Assembly (NCBI GenBank): GCA_001931875.2
Contig: MSJH02000698.1
Span: 124,001 to 188,000 of the forward strand
Length of the DNA stretch: 64,000 nt
DNA from: Byssochlamys sp. IMV 00236
Taxonomy: Eukaryota; Ascomycota; Eurotiomycetes; Eurotiales; Thermoascaceae
Direction: 5' to 3'
This document shows, piece after piece, positions 20,901 to 32,800 of the stretch. The translations under genes and the position numbers were made by a program. A model generated the notes under the pieces. It was not told the origin of the DNA and did no database searches. It saw only the letters and a list, made by a program, of their open reading frames with translations. Every line of letters starts with the position of its first letter. Position 1 is the stretch's first letter.

Positions 20901-22710
20901 CTCGTTGGCACTCTGTCTATCTAGAGCTCTGCGTAGTAAAAGGAAACGAGTTCTCTCCCCTGAACCAACCGTGCACGGACGGCTTCGAGAGCGTTCGAGG
21001 CAGATTTGTAGAGTAGTGTACTACTGAGGCTGTACTCCGTATAGATGTCCCACCCACAAAGGCGACAAAAGCACCGGCTTTGAAGGCGAATCTGATCCAT
21101 CAAGTGAAGATCAGCAGCCGTTTCTCAGCCGAGGTCACACAAACATCCATGCTGCCTCGTGCGCCTTGCAGATCCAGGGAGGAGGGACCTTGAGGCTTGG
21201 TGTGTGTTTGGCAGGCTGAGGCTGGGGCCGAAGCTGGAGATAACTAGGTCTAGCCAGCTAGTAATTGTAATCCGCACCAAACAGGTATAAGTGAAAGTAA
21301 ACAAACGGGAGCTGGAAAGGCGGATGTCCCAGCTTCTTAGTTCCTGGGTGGGTGATCGCCGGATTTGCGCACTTTGCCCACTCTGTCGGGACTCGATTGC
21401 CTTGGGGTTCCGCGGATAGCCTCATGGACTTCCCGTGCTTGGATAAGGAGAACAAGAACATTCCTTCTGTCTTCGACTATCTAGTGATAATGCCAGATCA
21501 ATCTCATTTGCCACTCCATGTCATGGATGATCGACGGAATGCATGCAGATCAGGAGCAAGGTGACACACAACGGCTGCCAAAAGAGGGCCTTCTATTACC
21601 TAAATGAAGTCATCTTGCGTCCCATGTGGCATTTTTTTAGTAGCCCGTTTCATATTCATCTAGTTTTTCTCTTTTTCTCTCTCCAACAAGTCCAATATAA
21701 TTGCCTGATGGAGTGGTGACGATGATGGGTTCTTCAGCTCCGACAGCTCGTCTTTCGCACAGAAAAACCACATGGACTGACCGGGATCTGTGAGATCTAC
21801 TCTAAAGTCAGCAATGCATGTAGATCATAAACATCCCAACTAATGTATGTTTCACGAATTATACCACGCTGTACACAGGCGTTGTCGTTCTCCTGGAGAC
21901 GCTGGTGCAGAGAAGTGTCAGCTCGAAACCGTGTTGAGGCAGAGTACTTTTGCCCTTTCGTCAGAATTTGGCAGTACCTCCTACCTTCCTGACCAGCAAA
22001 GTCCCGCTGACTGATGCAATGCGGTAATCCTTGATGAGAGTAAGGTCGACTTTAGAAATTAGAAAGGGACATATCCTAGAAACCAACGCAAACAGGGTCT
22101 CATAGAGGCGGTCCGGTGTTCACCGCCAGTGTACGAAACGAATCCCCTCATCAGGTGATCATAAAGGTTATCATCAAATCTACTTCGACAGAGAAAGATC
22201 ATCGTCATCTTTGGCCCATGAGCGAAGAATATTGGGGAAGCACCCTCGTTATCATTATCAAAAGTGGCATCAATGCATATCTTACAGAACCAAGCTACTG
22301 ATCCCCTTCACAACCCGTCCTCGCCGATGGTATCTCGTATCATCGTTGATGAACGAAAGTAGGTAGGAAAACACACATAGACAGCACTTGTAATAGTTTC
22401 TGAAGAGGAAAGATCAAGAAATTAGAAGTAGCGTAGATAATACATCGGGGAAAGTGAAAGGAACCAAGGGAATCTAAGACTATAAGAATGTATTGTAGGA
22501 AACCCTCGTTTTTGGACAGAAGCACTCCGCTGGAATGATGGTGCACCTTTCCCTCGCTAATATAAAGATCAAAAAGAAACACGTGACGCCATCACACATG
22601 ACAAGTTCCCGCCCAAGACCCGGACGTGGTTTTGAGAGCCTGGTATATGACCAAAGGAAAGACAAATCCAAAGATGCTACATATGACGTCCATCAACCGT
22701 AACCATCCTC
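17997..22710. other. Gene-poor region of 4.7 kb
   Basis: Upstream of the Clr5-domain gene and downstream of swr1. Only short open frames without recognisable domains. It contains three exact TACTCCGTA motifs (19159-19167, 19889-19897, 21033-21041) and a short stretch resembling the 3' half of 5S rRNA near 21330. It may hold a long Clr5 leader, non-coding RNA or remnants of older sequence; none can be shown. Confidence 0.45.
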
Positions 22711-25700
22711 TCAGAGACGTTTCTTCTTAATGCGATGCTCTTTGCCCCTCCTATACTTCTTCTGGGTCTTATCTGGCGGAAGCACAAGTGGCTCGTCTCT
22801 GAGATTCCACTCCATGAAACGCAACAGGTAATCGTCGATGTGACCGGGCTGCTGTTCGACCTCGGCATCCTCATCGACAGTATGCACCTGTGGCGAGGAA
22901 ATCGTCTGCGCACCGGGAGTTTCATCCTCCGCAGGGCCTGTCGCTAATGGCGTGCCCATCTGAGCCGGCGTGCTGCGCGATACGCTCCGTTCCTCGAAAT
23001 CTCCATCATCCGCATGCTCAAGCTCTTTCTGTGCATTCTTGGCTGCATCGATATCTTCCTTGTCTTCTGCTTGCTCGAATGCACGGACGGTGCCACCGAC
23101 CCTCGTGTTGAGAACACGATCCATGGCTGCGCTTGCTTCATCATTGCTGGCCAACGCGTCGTCACCGATCATCTCTCGTGGGTCAATCTTGGTGAAGTAG
23201 TCCGTTGTGAATTCTCCCTCCTGAATGACGACGTCGTCGAGCATTCTCTTCTGATTGGCCTTGCGAAGGATATTCGATTCGATCGTGTACTCCGAAACAA
23301 AGCGATAGATGTGGACATCGCGAGTCTGACCGATACGGTGGCAACGGTCTTGACACTGCTTGTCCATTGCTGGATTCCAGTCGAGGTCATAGAAGATGAC
23401 CGTGTCGGCACCTGTAAGGTTGATACCCAACCCACCTGATCGAGTAGACAAGATGAAGGCGAGAATGCGGTTATCATTGTTGAAGCGCTCAGTCAACATC
23501 TGTCGCTGCTCCACTTTCGTGGTGCCGTCGAGGCGCAAATACCGATGTCCGTGGATGTTGAGGAATTGTTCCAGGATGTCAAGCATCTTAGTCATCTGCG
23601 TGAAAATTAGGGCTCGATGACCGCCCGCCTGAAGGTCCCGAAGCAGCTGGTCTAGTCTCTGCAGTTTACCACAGTCATACTGCAGAAGTCTCTTATCGGG
23701 AAACGCTATAGACAAGCGCATCTGAGCTTCGTGGAACGGATCATATGGCGGGAACCTCTGTTCCTTGGAAAGTGACCGGGACTGAATGGGTGTGAGAGCC
23801 GCTTCAGTGACACCGGAAGCAATCGCTGCCGGTGTTACACACGCAAACCGCTGAACATATCCTTCCATGTCGTGTGCCCTGTCTTCAATTGATAAGATCA
23901 TGGAAGCAAGTACGGACGATCGACTGGAGAGCCAGTCTGCCATCGAACGTCCACGGGAAGGATGAGAAGACCAGGCCCTCTGAGCATTATCAGAGGTGAG
24001 GAACTCCATTAGGCTCTGCCCGTAGATAGGGGTGAGACCGTGGCGCTTGGATTCAAAGTACATGCATCTTTCGAGCTCCCCCACCCGCTTCTTCCTCAAT
24101 GCATTCTCTATTGAGATTACGGTGGATTTGACAGAAGAGCCGTCAAACTCCATTTCCCAGTTAGCCCGGTTGTACTGACGTTCACGGAGTGCTTTGAAGG
24201 AACCGTAGGCCGTTATCCTTCTTGTATCGTCGGCAATCCTGCGAGAGATCCCTTCCCTTGAGATAGGGGCAAGGTTGAGGAAGTCAAGGTCTAGTTTCGT
24301 AAGCGGATCCTCGTATAATAATCGCCTCCGCACGAGCAGTTCCTTGATCTCGTATTCCGTCGCTATCGACCTGGGCATTGCAAAAGAAGTGGAAATAGGT
24401 CGAGTTTCAAAGAGATCTGGATGATTGCAGACTTTGCGTAACTGCATCAAACAGTTGATGATTGAGAGGTAATTCCCAGATGCTAAAGTCTCTTTTGTCT
24501 GCGCCCTAGACATGAATCCGTCGTAGAGGTACCTCTGGCGCTTCGAAAGTCTGCAATAAACGACGTGCTCGTACTTTGCTGGCATCTGCTTCTCAACATC
24601 GGCCTTGAGACGACGCAGAATGTATGGACGTAGAACCGTGTGAAGCTTAGTCACGACTCGCTTTGCTTCTTCATCCATAGTCTCTCTGCCATGTTCCAGA
24701 ATCTGCTCCACTGGACGTCTGAACCACTCGGAGAAATTCCTGAGGTCTGCAAATCCTTCAGTGCCTGCCTCATCTCCATCCGAAGGCATCAAGAAAAACA
24801 GCAGTGACCACAGTTCCGTCAAATTATTCTGAAGAGGCGTGCCAGTGAGGAGAAGTCGGGCTCTTGTCTTAAATGTAAGAAGGGCTTGCCACCTCTGAGA
24901 ACGGAAGTTTTTGATATTGTGAGCCTCGTCGAGGATCATGTAGTGCCAGTTTCTCCGCTTGAGTACCTGCTGATCCTGTAGGGCCAGTTGATACGAAGTA
25001 ATCAAGACATCCCAGCTCTTATCGTCCGTCCAGCCTCGACGCTTCGCTTTCCGTTCTTCTTGATTTCCATAATAGGTCATTATTTTGAATCCGGGACACC
25101 ATTTTTTGAATTCCATTTCCCAGTTAAGTATGACACTTGTCGGTACAACGACTAGGTGTGGGCCCCAGACCTCGTGCTCAACAGCCAGGTGAGCCAGAAG
25201 AGCTATAGTTTGTATGGTCTTTCCGAGACCCATCTCATCAGCCAGTATACCATTGATATGGTTAGTATACAGACCAGCGAGCCAATCTAGACCAAAGTGC
25301 TGATATTCTCTCAGAGTCCCTCGGAGTAAGTGAGGTATTGCTGTCTTCAGGCCCGGTGTAGCCGTAGATCCAACTGTATGAGGACTCCCGGCACGGGCTA
25401 TAACTGCATCAGAAGTAGCGAGGGGAGCGGTGGAATCAGCTGGCGAACCGGGCTGAACGGCAGTTGCTGGACGGTCTTCTTGCGGAGCTGGTTTCTCTGA
25501 GGCAGGTTCGTATGAGGAAATAGATTCGGATTCCGATGGTTTAGTCACGACCGTGCCAGGGGAAGCCTGACTTGATACGTCTCCACTTTGACGAGATCCA
25601 TGTTGAACGTCAGCCACATCTTCCGGAGAAGATGGAGAGACGTTGGTCTCGTCACCATTAACCTTCTCATCAGGTACCCCAGTCGGGACAAGAGAGACCT

Positions 25701-27756
25701 CATCTTGGTACCCTGACTCCTCTGCGTCATTTGCAGAAGCGCCATCATCTTCCTCATTATCCCTGAGAGCTGCGGCATCTTTCTTAGAGAAGAACCCTAG
25801 CAATCCAGGCGCGCTGTCCCCATCGCTTTCCTCCTCGCTGCCGTCTTCATCGCTATCCATTTCGTCGTCACTATCACCCATATCGTCACTCATATCAGTG
25901 GATTCATCACTATCATCCAATAATAATGGATTCACTTCATCCAAAGAAACGTGATCAGGAGTGTATTGCGTAACCAACGCAGAACCGGCGTCATCATCGG
26001 GCTCACGAGTATGTTCCAATTCGGGCACATGATTTGCTTGAGATGTTTCGCTGTGCACAGAAGACTCGGTCTGATCAGAAGTGACTGACATCCGTTCGGC
26101 GTCAAAATCGTCCGATGGAAGGTTTGCATATTTCAAGCGCAGTTGTTCAGTAGTCAAGTTGGCATCATCGTCAGCACCATCTCCCTCACTCTCGGAATCA
26201 GTACTGGACATATTGCTTTCGCCTTCCTCTTCGAGTTCAGATGCGTCGCTTTCTTGGCTATCCTCCTCTGACTCGCCACCATCACTTTCCTGTTCATCTT
26301 CATCAGACTCGTCGGCATCAGTCTCAGGCCCCCCTAGAATCTCCAAACGCCTCTTTTCGAAGAGTAGAGTTGACTGTTTGATAGCACGGTCAAGAGCTTG
26401 CTGATCTTCGGCCTTTCGTTCTTGTTCCCAGCGAGCTAGACGCATCTTGTCGACCTCTGCTCGGACCAAGTCAAATTGCTTTTGTAGATCTTTCGCTAAC
26501 TGCTTCCGTCTCAAGCGCATTTCTTCCTCCTGCTCTCTGAGGATATCTTCTGGATCCTTATTGCGCTTCCGCCATGCATCTGCACACCACTGGGCAAACA
26601 GTCGAGCCATGTTACGGTGGCGCCTGTGCTCTTGCTCCAACAGCTTTCGGAAATAGAGAGCGTGCGCGACAAGGTGATCCTGATGAGAATATTGCTGTGG
26701 TGGCTCCTCCTGCTGTTCTGTGAGATATACAGAGCATATTTCCGGACTGAGTACCCCTCCTGGCTCCCCAGCCTCGAGTATTCTAAGCCTTTTCTCTGCT
26801 TCCTCTCGTGCCTGATCCGGACTCACAATGTCACTGTCCCCCTTGATACCTTCGCCACTCTCAATCCAGGCGCGGAACGAGGCGTACTTCCTTGGAGCCA
26901 GAACATGGGAGGGGTGCTGAATGGCGAGAGAGGGCTTTTTAACCTTGAACCGTAGCCTCGGAAGCCTCTGAGTACTCTCTGCTTCGTCTTCATTGTATTC
27001 CTCCCGAACGGTTCTTGCATAAGCCTTCCTGTCCGTAGCCGCAACAGGCGAGGTAGCCGCCGATAGAGAACTGTTCCGTGCATCACCGTTCGTACCGATA
27101 CCATTGGTCTCACCATTCTGATTACGAGACAACGCATTTGGGGTTGCGGAACTCCGCGACCGTGTCCGCGTACTGGCCGGTCTTGCTGCTGGCGACTGGG
27201 AAACCTGGTCTTTCCCAGCTGCGGGTTTTGCGCTCGATTTCCTAGGAGATCCAGCGAGAGTTCCATTTGCGGAGCTCCTCCCACCGAGAGACCTTCTCCC
27301 ATTTGTTTCGGTTTTGACTGCACTTGAGGCCAGCGGCGATGAAGTGCCTTGTGCGCGACCTGTGAGGGACTTGGTCACATATTCCTTCCGAGCTGCTCGC
27401 GTGTTTCTCTTGTCTGATTGCGGCTGCAGCTCGAGAGGAATAGCGTTTGTTCTCGAGGATCTGCGCCGGCCATTATCGAAGAAGCTTGTGGGACCCTCTA
27501 CTCCGATTCTTTTCCAGGGAGGTGAAGGAGGTCTGGAGCGCCGCGAGGTCGAGTCAGTGAGTTTGCGTTTCTTGGACGGCGGACCCTCGTTGGTTTGATT
27601 TGCGACCGTGTCTTCATTAGTCCCCAGATTACTCAAACCATTCGTTGCGCTGTCTGCAGGAGTTTCAGGACCAAGTGAGGTACGAGTACTGTTCTCAGTT
27701 TCGGGCGTCACGCGTTCGTGCGGGTGTGCAGTGCCATTCAGGTTACCGTTTTGCAT
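22711..27756 (-). CDS. swr1: Swr1 helicase, catalytic subunit of the SWR1 H2A.Z-exchange complex
   Basis: Intronless gene coding 1681 aa, the usual size for fungal Swr1. It replaces nucleosomal H2A with H2A.Z using ATP. Order of parts: disordered Ser/Thr/Arg-rich N-terminus with a basic KKRKLTD nuclear signal; HSA domain at about 350-410 (HQDHLVAHALYFRKLLEQEH), which binds actin and Arp subunits; a highly acidic Asp/Glu/Ser region at about 470-760, where H2A.Z-H2B contact is expected; SNF2 ATPase lobe with DEMGLGKT near 836-843 and DEAHNIKN near 942; a long insertion between lobes (Ino80/Swr1 class); second lobe with LRLDGTT, ILSTRSGGLGINL and QRCHRIGQTRDVHIYRF near 1470; basic end KKKRL. The long insertion and DEAH box separate it from ordinary Snf2. 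Start ATG at 27756. Confidence 0.97.
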   Translation of the reverse strand: MQNGNLNGTAHPHERVTPETENSTRTSLGPETPADSATNGLSNLGTNEDTVANQTNEGPPSKKRKLTDSTSRRSRPPSPPWKRIGVEGPTSFFDNGRRRSSRTNAIPLELQPQSDKRNTRAARKEYVTKSLTGRAQGTSSPLASSAVKTETNGRRSLGGRSSANGTLAGSPRKSSAKPAAGKDQVSQSPAARPASTRTRSRSSATPNALSRNQNGETNGIGTNGDARNSSLSAATSPVAATDRKAYARTVREEYNEDEAESTQRLPRLRFKVKKPSLAIQHPSHVLAPRKYASFRAWIESGEGIKGDSDIVSPDQAREEAEKRLRILEAGEPGGVLSPEICSVYLTEQQEEPPQQYSHQDHLVAHALYFRKLLEQEHRRHRNMARLFAQWCADAWRKRNKDPEDILREQEEEMRLRRKQLAKDLQKQFDLVRAEVDKMRLARWEQERKAEDQQALDRAIKQSTLLFEKRRLEILGGPETDADESDEDEQESDGGESEEDSQESDASELEEEGESNMSSTDSESEGDGADDDANLTTEQLRLKYANLPSDDFDAERMSVTSDQTESSVHSETSQANHVPELEHTREPDDDAGSALVTQYTPDHVSLDEVNPLLLDDSDESTDMSDDMGDSDDEMDSDEDGSEEESDGDSAPGLLGFFSKKDAAALRDNEEDDGASANDAEESGYQDEVSLVPTGVPDEKVNGDETNVSPSSPEDVADVQHGSRQSGDVSSQASPGTVVTKPSESESISSYEPASEKPAPQEDRPATAVQPGSPADSTAPLATSDAVIARAGSPHTVGSTATPGLKTAIPHLLRGTLREYQHFGLDWLAGLYTNHINGILADEMGLGKTIQTIALLAHLAVEHEVWGPHLVVVPTSVILNWEMEFKKWCPGFKIMTYYGNQEERKAKRRGWTDDKSWDVLITSYQLALQDQQVLKRRNWHYMILDEAHNIKNFRSQRWQALLTFKTRARLLLTGTPLQNNLTELWSLLFFLMPSDGDEAGTEGFADLRNFSEWFRRPVEQILEHGRETMDEEAKRVVTKLHTVLRPYILRRLKADVEKQMPAKYEHVVYCRLSKRQRYLYDGFMSRAQTKETLASGNYLSIINCLMQLRKVCNHPDLFETRPISTSFAMPRSIATEYEIKELLVRRRLLYEDPLTKLDLDFLNLAPISREGISRRIADDTRRITAYGSFKALRERQYNRANWEMEFDGSSVKSTVISIENALRKKRVGELERCMYFESKRHGLTPIYGQSLMEFLTSDNAQRAWSSHPSRGRSMADWLSSRSSVLASMILSIEDRAHDMEGYVQRFACVTPAAIASGVTEAALTPIQSRSLSKEQRFPPYDPFHEAQMRLSIAFPDKRLLQYDCGKLQRLDQLLRDLQAGGHRALIFTQMTKMLDILEQFLNIHGHRYLRLDGTTKVEQRQMLTERFNNDNRILAFILSTRSGGLGINLTGADTVIFYDLDWNPAMDKQCQDRCHRIGQTRDVHIYRFVSEYTIESNILRKANQKRMLDDVVIQEGEFTTDYFTKIDPREMIGDDALASNDEASAAMDRVLNTRVGGTVRAFEQAEDKEDIDAAKNAQKELEHADDGDFEERSVSRSTPAQMGTPLATGPAEDETPGAQTISSPQVHTVDEDAEVEQQPGHIDDYLLRFMEWNLRDEPLVLPPDKTQKKYRRGKEHRIKKKRL

Positions 27757-28263
27757 GTCTCGTTACCAAGGGCGACAGGGGCCTTTTTCTCAGATGACCC
27801 CAGCTTTCCCAACGACGACGAGGTTGGAGCGGGAAATTTTGACATCAACGAATACGGCGAGTTGAGTCGAGATGCCACAAGCAGTTTGGCATAGTTATCG
27901 GCAATTTTGCGTGCCTGGTGACGGAAAAAGACGCGGAGATCGGTGCTTGCGTGGAGAGGTGGTTTTTCGCCCGGTCGACGCAATTTGCTACCGTGACGAG
28001 ACCGTGTAGAGTATGTAAGCGCGACTCTCCGCCTGAGGCTCTAAGGCGCCAAGGCGCTAAGGCTACTGACTACGGTGCCCGAAATACGCCATCTTGGTCG
28101 TCATCCAAACCTCCCGGACCCGTCACTTTCGGTTCACACACCCGCAGGGCTTCGACAACAGCTTCCTTTGACGCCTTTGGAGCACAATTGTCGTGCCCAA
28201 TCCCATTGAAAATGTTTGTCATATCTGCATTCTTTCTGTCCAGTTGGTTCTGTGCTCACAGTC
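27757..28263. promoter_or_regulatory. Divergent promoter, swr1 / complex I subunit
   Basis: The 507 bases between divergent start codons must contain both promoters. A CCAAT pentamer lies at 28197-28201, about 63 bases upstream of the complex I start; CCAAT is the target of the HapB/C/E complex that controls respiratory genes in Aspergillus. No experimental or conservation support is available from the sequence alone. Confidence 0.5.
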
Positions 28264-28859
28264 ATGGCTCTACAGATGCTTTCCCGGAGATTGGTCGGCG
28301 GGCGTCTGACCCAGGTCACCGCACGCCAGGTCCTCCCCCGCTCTACGTTTTCTCAGATCCGGTCTGCTTCGACAGCTGAGAATGACGATCCAGGCCAGGT
28401 ACTGCTTTTCGAACGACCGCGCGCTTCTGCACCCTCAATTGACTGATTTCGTCGCAGAACGGCAACTATCCCAACCCCCCGCGCCTGAAGCGGGCATTCA
28501 GAGATCCCTACGGCGACTGGTTCGACAAACAGGAGAGACGAAACTTTGGCGAACCTCTTCACGAAGACAACGATATCCTTAACGTCTTCAGTCCTGAGCA
28601 GTACACCCATGTCACGTCTGGCAAGGCTATACTATCCATCGGGACCTTCGTCGCAGCCTTCCTCGGCTTCTGTGGCCTAGTCTCCTTCTACTATCCCGAC
28701 AAGCCATCGGTGCCTCGCACTTTCCCAGATGGTCTCGAGAAGGAACTGGGTGGTCCAGGTGCTGTCCGGGTAAGTTCAAGACGTCCCTACAACGTCGGTT
28801 TGTGCAAAAGCTAATCCTCTCCGGTAAAGGCGCGCAAGCATGGTGAGGAGACTTGGTAA
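28264..28859 (+). CDS. NADH:ubiquinone oxidoreductase subunit, NDUFB8-like
   Basis: Accessory subunit of mitochondrial complex I, membrane arm, 158 aa. Exons 28264-28398, 28458-28769, 28830-28859; introns 28399-28457 and 28770-28829, both phase 0. The N-terminus (MALQMLSRRLVGGRLTQVTARQ) is basic and hydroxylated like a presequence; the ATG at 28264 has a good context and the upstream open frame lacks an ATG. A core NYPNPPRLKRAFRDPYGDW, then HEDNDILNVFSPEQYTH, is followed by one transmembrane helix (ILSIGTFVAAFLGFCGLVSF) and YPDKPSVPRTFPDGLEKELGG, as in fungal NDUFB8. The last exon encodes only nine residues (ARKHGEETW). Confidence 0.9.
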
Positions 28860-29810
28860 AAGAACTCAGAAATCTGTGTAAATATCATAGCTATCTTTTA
28901 CGGCGTCAATTCAGGTTTTATTAGCAATACGTTTCCAATGGATCGATCAATTCGCCATTGTTGGAAAGGAGGATTCTGCGCCGCTTCCGTTCAATCTCCG
29001 AAGAAGTATTCTATTGTCTGCAAAATGCGGAACTAACTTGTTTTTGCATTTGCATTTACCTATGTCCTTTAAATCAGCCCGTTCTGGTTAGCAGGACGAC
29101 TTCTGACAACGTGCATCATTCCCAAGTGTGAGCACAGCAATCATGTATCCCAAGGAGATCTTAGTCTTGACTCCCGAGAGGTTTGTCCCGCCTTTAAAAT
29201 TTGCGATGGGAGAACGGGGTTCGATTCGCATCTTGAGTCAATGCTTTAATCAGTATTATCTAGCGTAGAAAAGGCCTGAGTAGTCAGACGCTCCCAAGTC
29301 AAATATTATTACCATACGGCGCGGCGGACTTAGAGCGGCGTGTTCCCCACATGGCTCCTCGAGTATGTATAAGCAATGTTGACAACATTTCCTTTATAAA
29401 GCCTGTAGAAATCACCAATATAGCCATATAGCCCTATTAGTTCAGTTCCTCCTCGCATGTCTCCTTGCGTCGCTCGTCAGCTTTGTCTGATGTGGTGTCA
29501 AGAGTTGCCGCCCTTCGTGTCTACGTCAGTTTATTTTGAGCCACTAACTAATAGTTACTGTTTCAGGGGAGTCCAACTCTCCCCCTAGATCTTCCCCTCC
29601 CCGCCTCAGCTACAGGGATTCGCGCACTGCGTACCCAAATTCAATATCACCGCTCGGCCTTCTTTATCACCTCAGAGCACAGTCGGGGAAAATAAAAATC
29701 GTGGACAAGATCATCCTGGGCCGCTGTGGCTTGCACGTCTGAACCCATGGTCTCGCACCCCGTGATTCCCCAAAACCGCTGGAGTCCTGATACAGAAAAC
29801 ATAGCTTCCC
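28860..29810. other. Intergenic region upstream of the Munc13-like gene
   Basis: About 950 bases in tandem orientation. A tRNA box-B-like string near 29218-29229 lacks a matching T-stem and was not called. The right end is the promoter and leader of the next gene. Confidence 0.45.
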
Positions 29811-32800
29811 ATGTCGACATCATCCACTCAATCTTCCAGAGTCAATCGACGCATCAATAGCCTTCAGAATGAGGCCCGACATTCGCGCGTCTTGTCCCTC
29901 TCGCGGAGGCGCATCGTCAATACGACTGTCGCTTATTCCTACGCGCTACGAGTTGCCTACCTGTCGTATTTACTCCAGCCTCGAGCCCGCCGTACGCAGA
30001 GCGTCCCCGCGCCGCAAACTCACGTTCGCCGGTCTTCCACCTCATTTCAAGATCTTATGAAGGATTTCTCCCTGATCAGGGACTCGAAGAGCACACGGTT
30101 TCCGCATGGGTTCATATCAGAGCTGGAGAAGAGGCTGACGGGGGTCCTCATGGGAAAGGAGAGAAATAAGGAATATCAGGATCCTTTGGTGGTGCGGACA
30201 TTTGCTGTTTTCCTCAACACTTTGAAGGAGCAGTCATTTAAGAAGCGCATGGAAAAGGATCGCCGTGTGGAAGATCTCGTCCTCATATTCTTCTCCAGCG
30301 CGACCAAGGAACTCTCGAAGGGCCACAGTCCGGACGAGGACGGCTGGAAGTTGATGGTGGATAGGCATGTGGCACTGTTTGTTCGCTTGATCAGCCTGAT
30401 ATTGAAGGCCGAAGACTGGGCAAAGGAGAGGCCGGAATTGACAAGCCGACTGGCAGTGCTGGAATCCAAGCTGCTTTCCCATGATCAGGACCTCACGGAG
30501 GCAAACGGTGCAAGCTCGACCATCGGCGTAGTCGCCCCTCTTAGCTACGACGTGAAGGATATGCCTCTTGTTCAGGTTGTGGCTGGGATATTTGGTATGG
30601 ATCTAGCTCAGGTGCAATCCGATATCAACAGGAATAAAGCAATCTGGACAGAAAAAGCAGCTCTGCAGGACTTGAAGACGTACCAGGCCCACCTGAACCT
30701 CAAGACAGGAAAGACTCTTTCCCAGGACGACTTTGACAATGAGGAAGGATACGAGGCCTGGAAAAAGGCCGAAGGACCCGATCTCTCTCAGATGATGCTT
30801 GCCATTGTCCAGTCAAACCCTGAACTGGCCAAGACTACCCCTGGAGGCATCCTGCCGCAGTTCAATTCTCTTGCAAGCGAGCAGTCACCTATCGACTCGC
30901 CACGTTCGGAACTGTCACGAACACTGTCCGATAACACTGGTAATACTTCGTATGTGATCGATCAACCGGTAGATCTCAGTTCTCTGTCGCTGGCAGACGA
31001 CGTCGACACAGTTTCGGAGTCCGATGTGTATACTTTTATACCGTCCGATCCAAGGCCTGTCTACAGGTTCATTTTGGCTCATGCTCTAAGTCATGATCTG
31101 AGGGATCAGAAACTCGAGGCTACTCAGGCTACTTCCGAAGTGCCATCGATCAAGCTGCTCTCGAAGCAGTCAAGTGAATTACTCAACGAGATCTGTCTAC
31201 GCTGGCGTATTCCGGCCTCTAGTCGAGTCGTCCTATTTCTGGACGTCGTTCGGGAGAAGTTTGTTGATAATGAGATTGATCTGGACACTTTAGACACTGC
31301 CTTTACGTTTGTGAAGGATGCCCCCGCGCACGAGGGGAGAAAGCGCAGTAGCTTCATTGCTTCGGTTGTCTTCGACCGGAAGAGATGGACGATTCATGAT
31401 ATTCTATTGATGCAACAACTCCTATCCTCACTTCACGAAGCACTACTCCGCGAGCTATACGATTGCATGATGCACTGTTATGAGACCAAGCCCCGGCCCA
31501 TAGGCCCAGTGATGTACATTCTGGATAATCACATCCAAATGGATCCCAGTTACACTGAAAACCCCCAAGATATTGATCGGTTTAGGTCTTATATCCACGA
31601 TGGACTTTCTGAAAAGGCAAAAGATAAATACCAGGAAATGCTCCACAAAGCTGTCCCACCCACGCAAGAGCACTGGGAATTGGACCACGTTATTCAGTTT
31701 GGGGAGGATATAACGAAGCTTGCTCAGCGGATACAGAAACGGTACAAAAATAACCCGGAGATCATGGGGTATGTGCTCGATCCAACGGTTCCTCCACGAA
31801 GATGTGTTGCTAACGATGGTAGTGTAAATCCCCTCAAAATCCTGATCAGCTCTATTTTCCCTATGTATGCGGAAGATGCCAGGGATATGATTACACGGAT
31901 ACTTGAGCACGCGCGAGAACAGGGCACTGAGGTGGGCATCGAAGACGGGTTTGACATGTACAGACAGTTGGTTGCGATACGACGTCTCTACACTGAGAAT
32001 CTTCCTGGGTATGCTACACTTTCCCTCGACAATGACACACAGATACAGGCTGACGTTATTCTTCCTACAGCCAGTCTTTCCCTTTCCACGTTGAAGATCT
32101 ACTAGCCGATTTTGTTTGGCGCTGGATTAGATTGACGGATGACAAGATCATGGAATGGGTAGAGCAAGCCGTGAGACGGGATGATTTCACTGTTCGCGTT
32201 GAGGAAGGAAACGAAGTGGCAGAGGAGGATCAGCGACATAGCGTTTCTGCCATTGACATCTTCCGCTCCTTCAACCAGGTCATCGAACAGATGGTTCAGC
32301 TTGAGTGGGACGATGATTTTCAGTATGCCAAGTTCATGACTGCTCTGTCCAAGTCAATAGGAAAGGGTGTCGCGAGATACTGTGAACTACTCGAGCAGAT
32401 GTTTATCAAAGAAATGGACAGGCTCACTCCGGAGCAGGAGGCAGCTCTGAACCAGACGAGACAGGAGAAGCTGATGCAGATGGCCAAGGAGGCCTGGAAT
32501 AACAAGGACAAAGTGGAGCCGTTCCAATTCTTGCCCGAGGTAAATCCCACCGTGCACTTTTTCAAGAGTCAGGATGCTGACACACAAGCTAGTCGCTCGT
32601 AAAACTGAACAGTATCGAATACGCCCTTACTCAACTCGACAAGCTCGAACGCGAAATCAATGTTGATGCATGTGCCGAGGTCATTGCAAGGCACAACCCT
32701 ATCACGCCGCAGAAAATACGGAAGTTGACGACATATGTTTTCACTATCAAGATCGTGGAAGCAGAGGACTTGAAAGCATGCGATATCAACGGTAGTAGTG

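Noticed and set aside
21325..21360. Stretch resembling the 3' half of fungal 5S rRNA (TTAGT...TGGGTGGGTGA)
   Set aside because: Only about 24 bases resemble 5S rRNA; the upstream half and the internal control regions are missing, so it is at best a tiny pseudogene fragment and may be chance.
25643..25954. Ser-rich open frame on the plus strand
   Set aside because: It is the antisense shadow of the Asp/Glu-rich acidic region of Swr1; the composition follows from the complementary codons.
29170..29260. tRNA-like box B (GGTTCGATTC) near 29220
   Set aside because: The flanking bases do not form a T-stem and no box A or acceptor stem could be found at the right distance.
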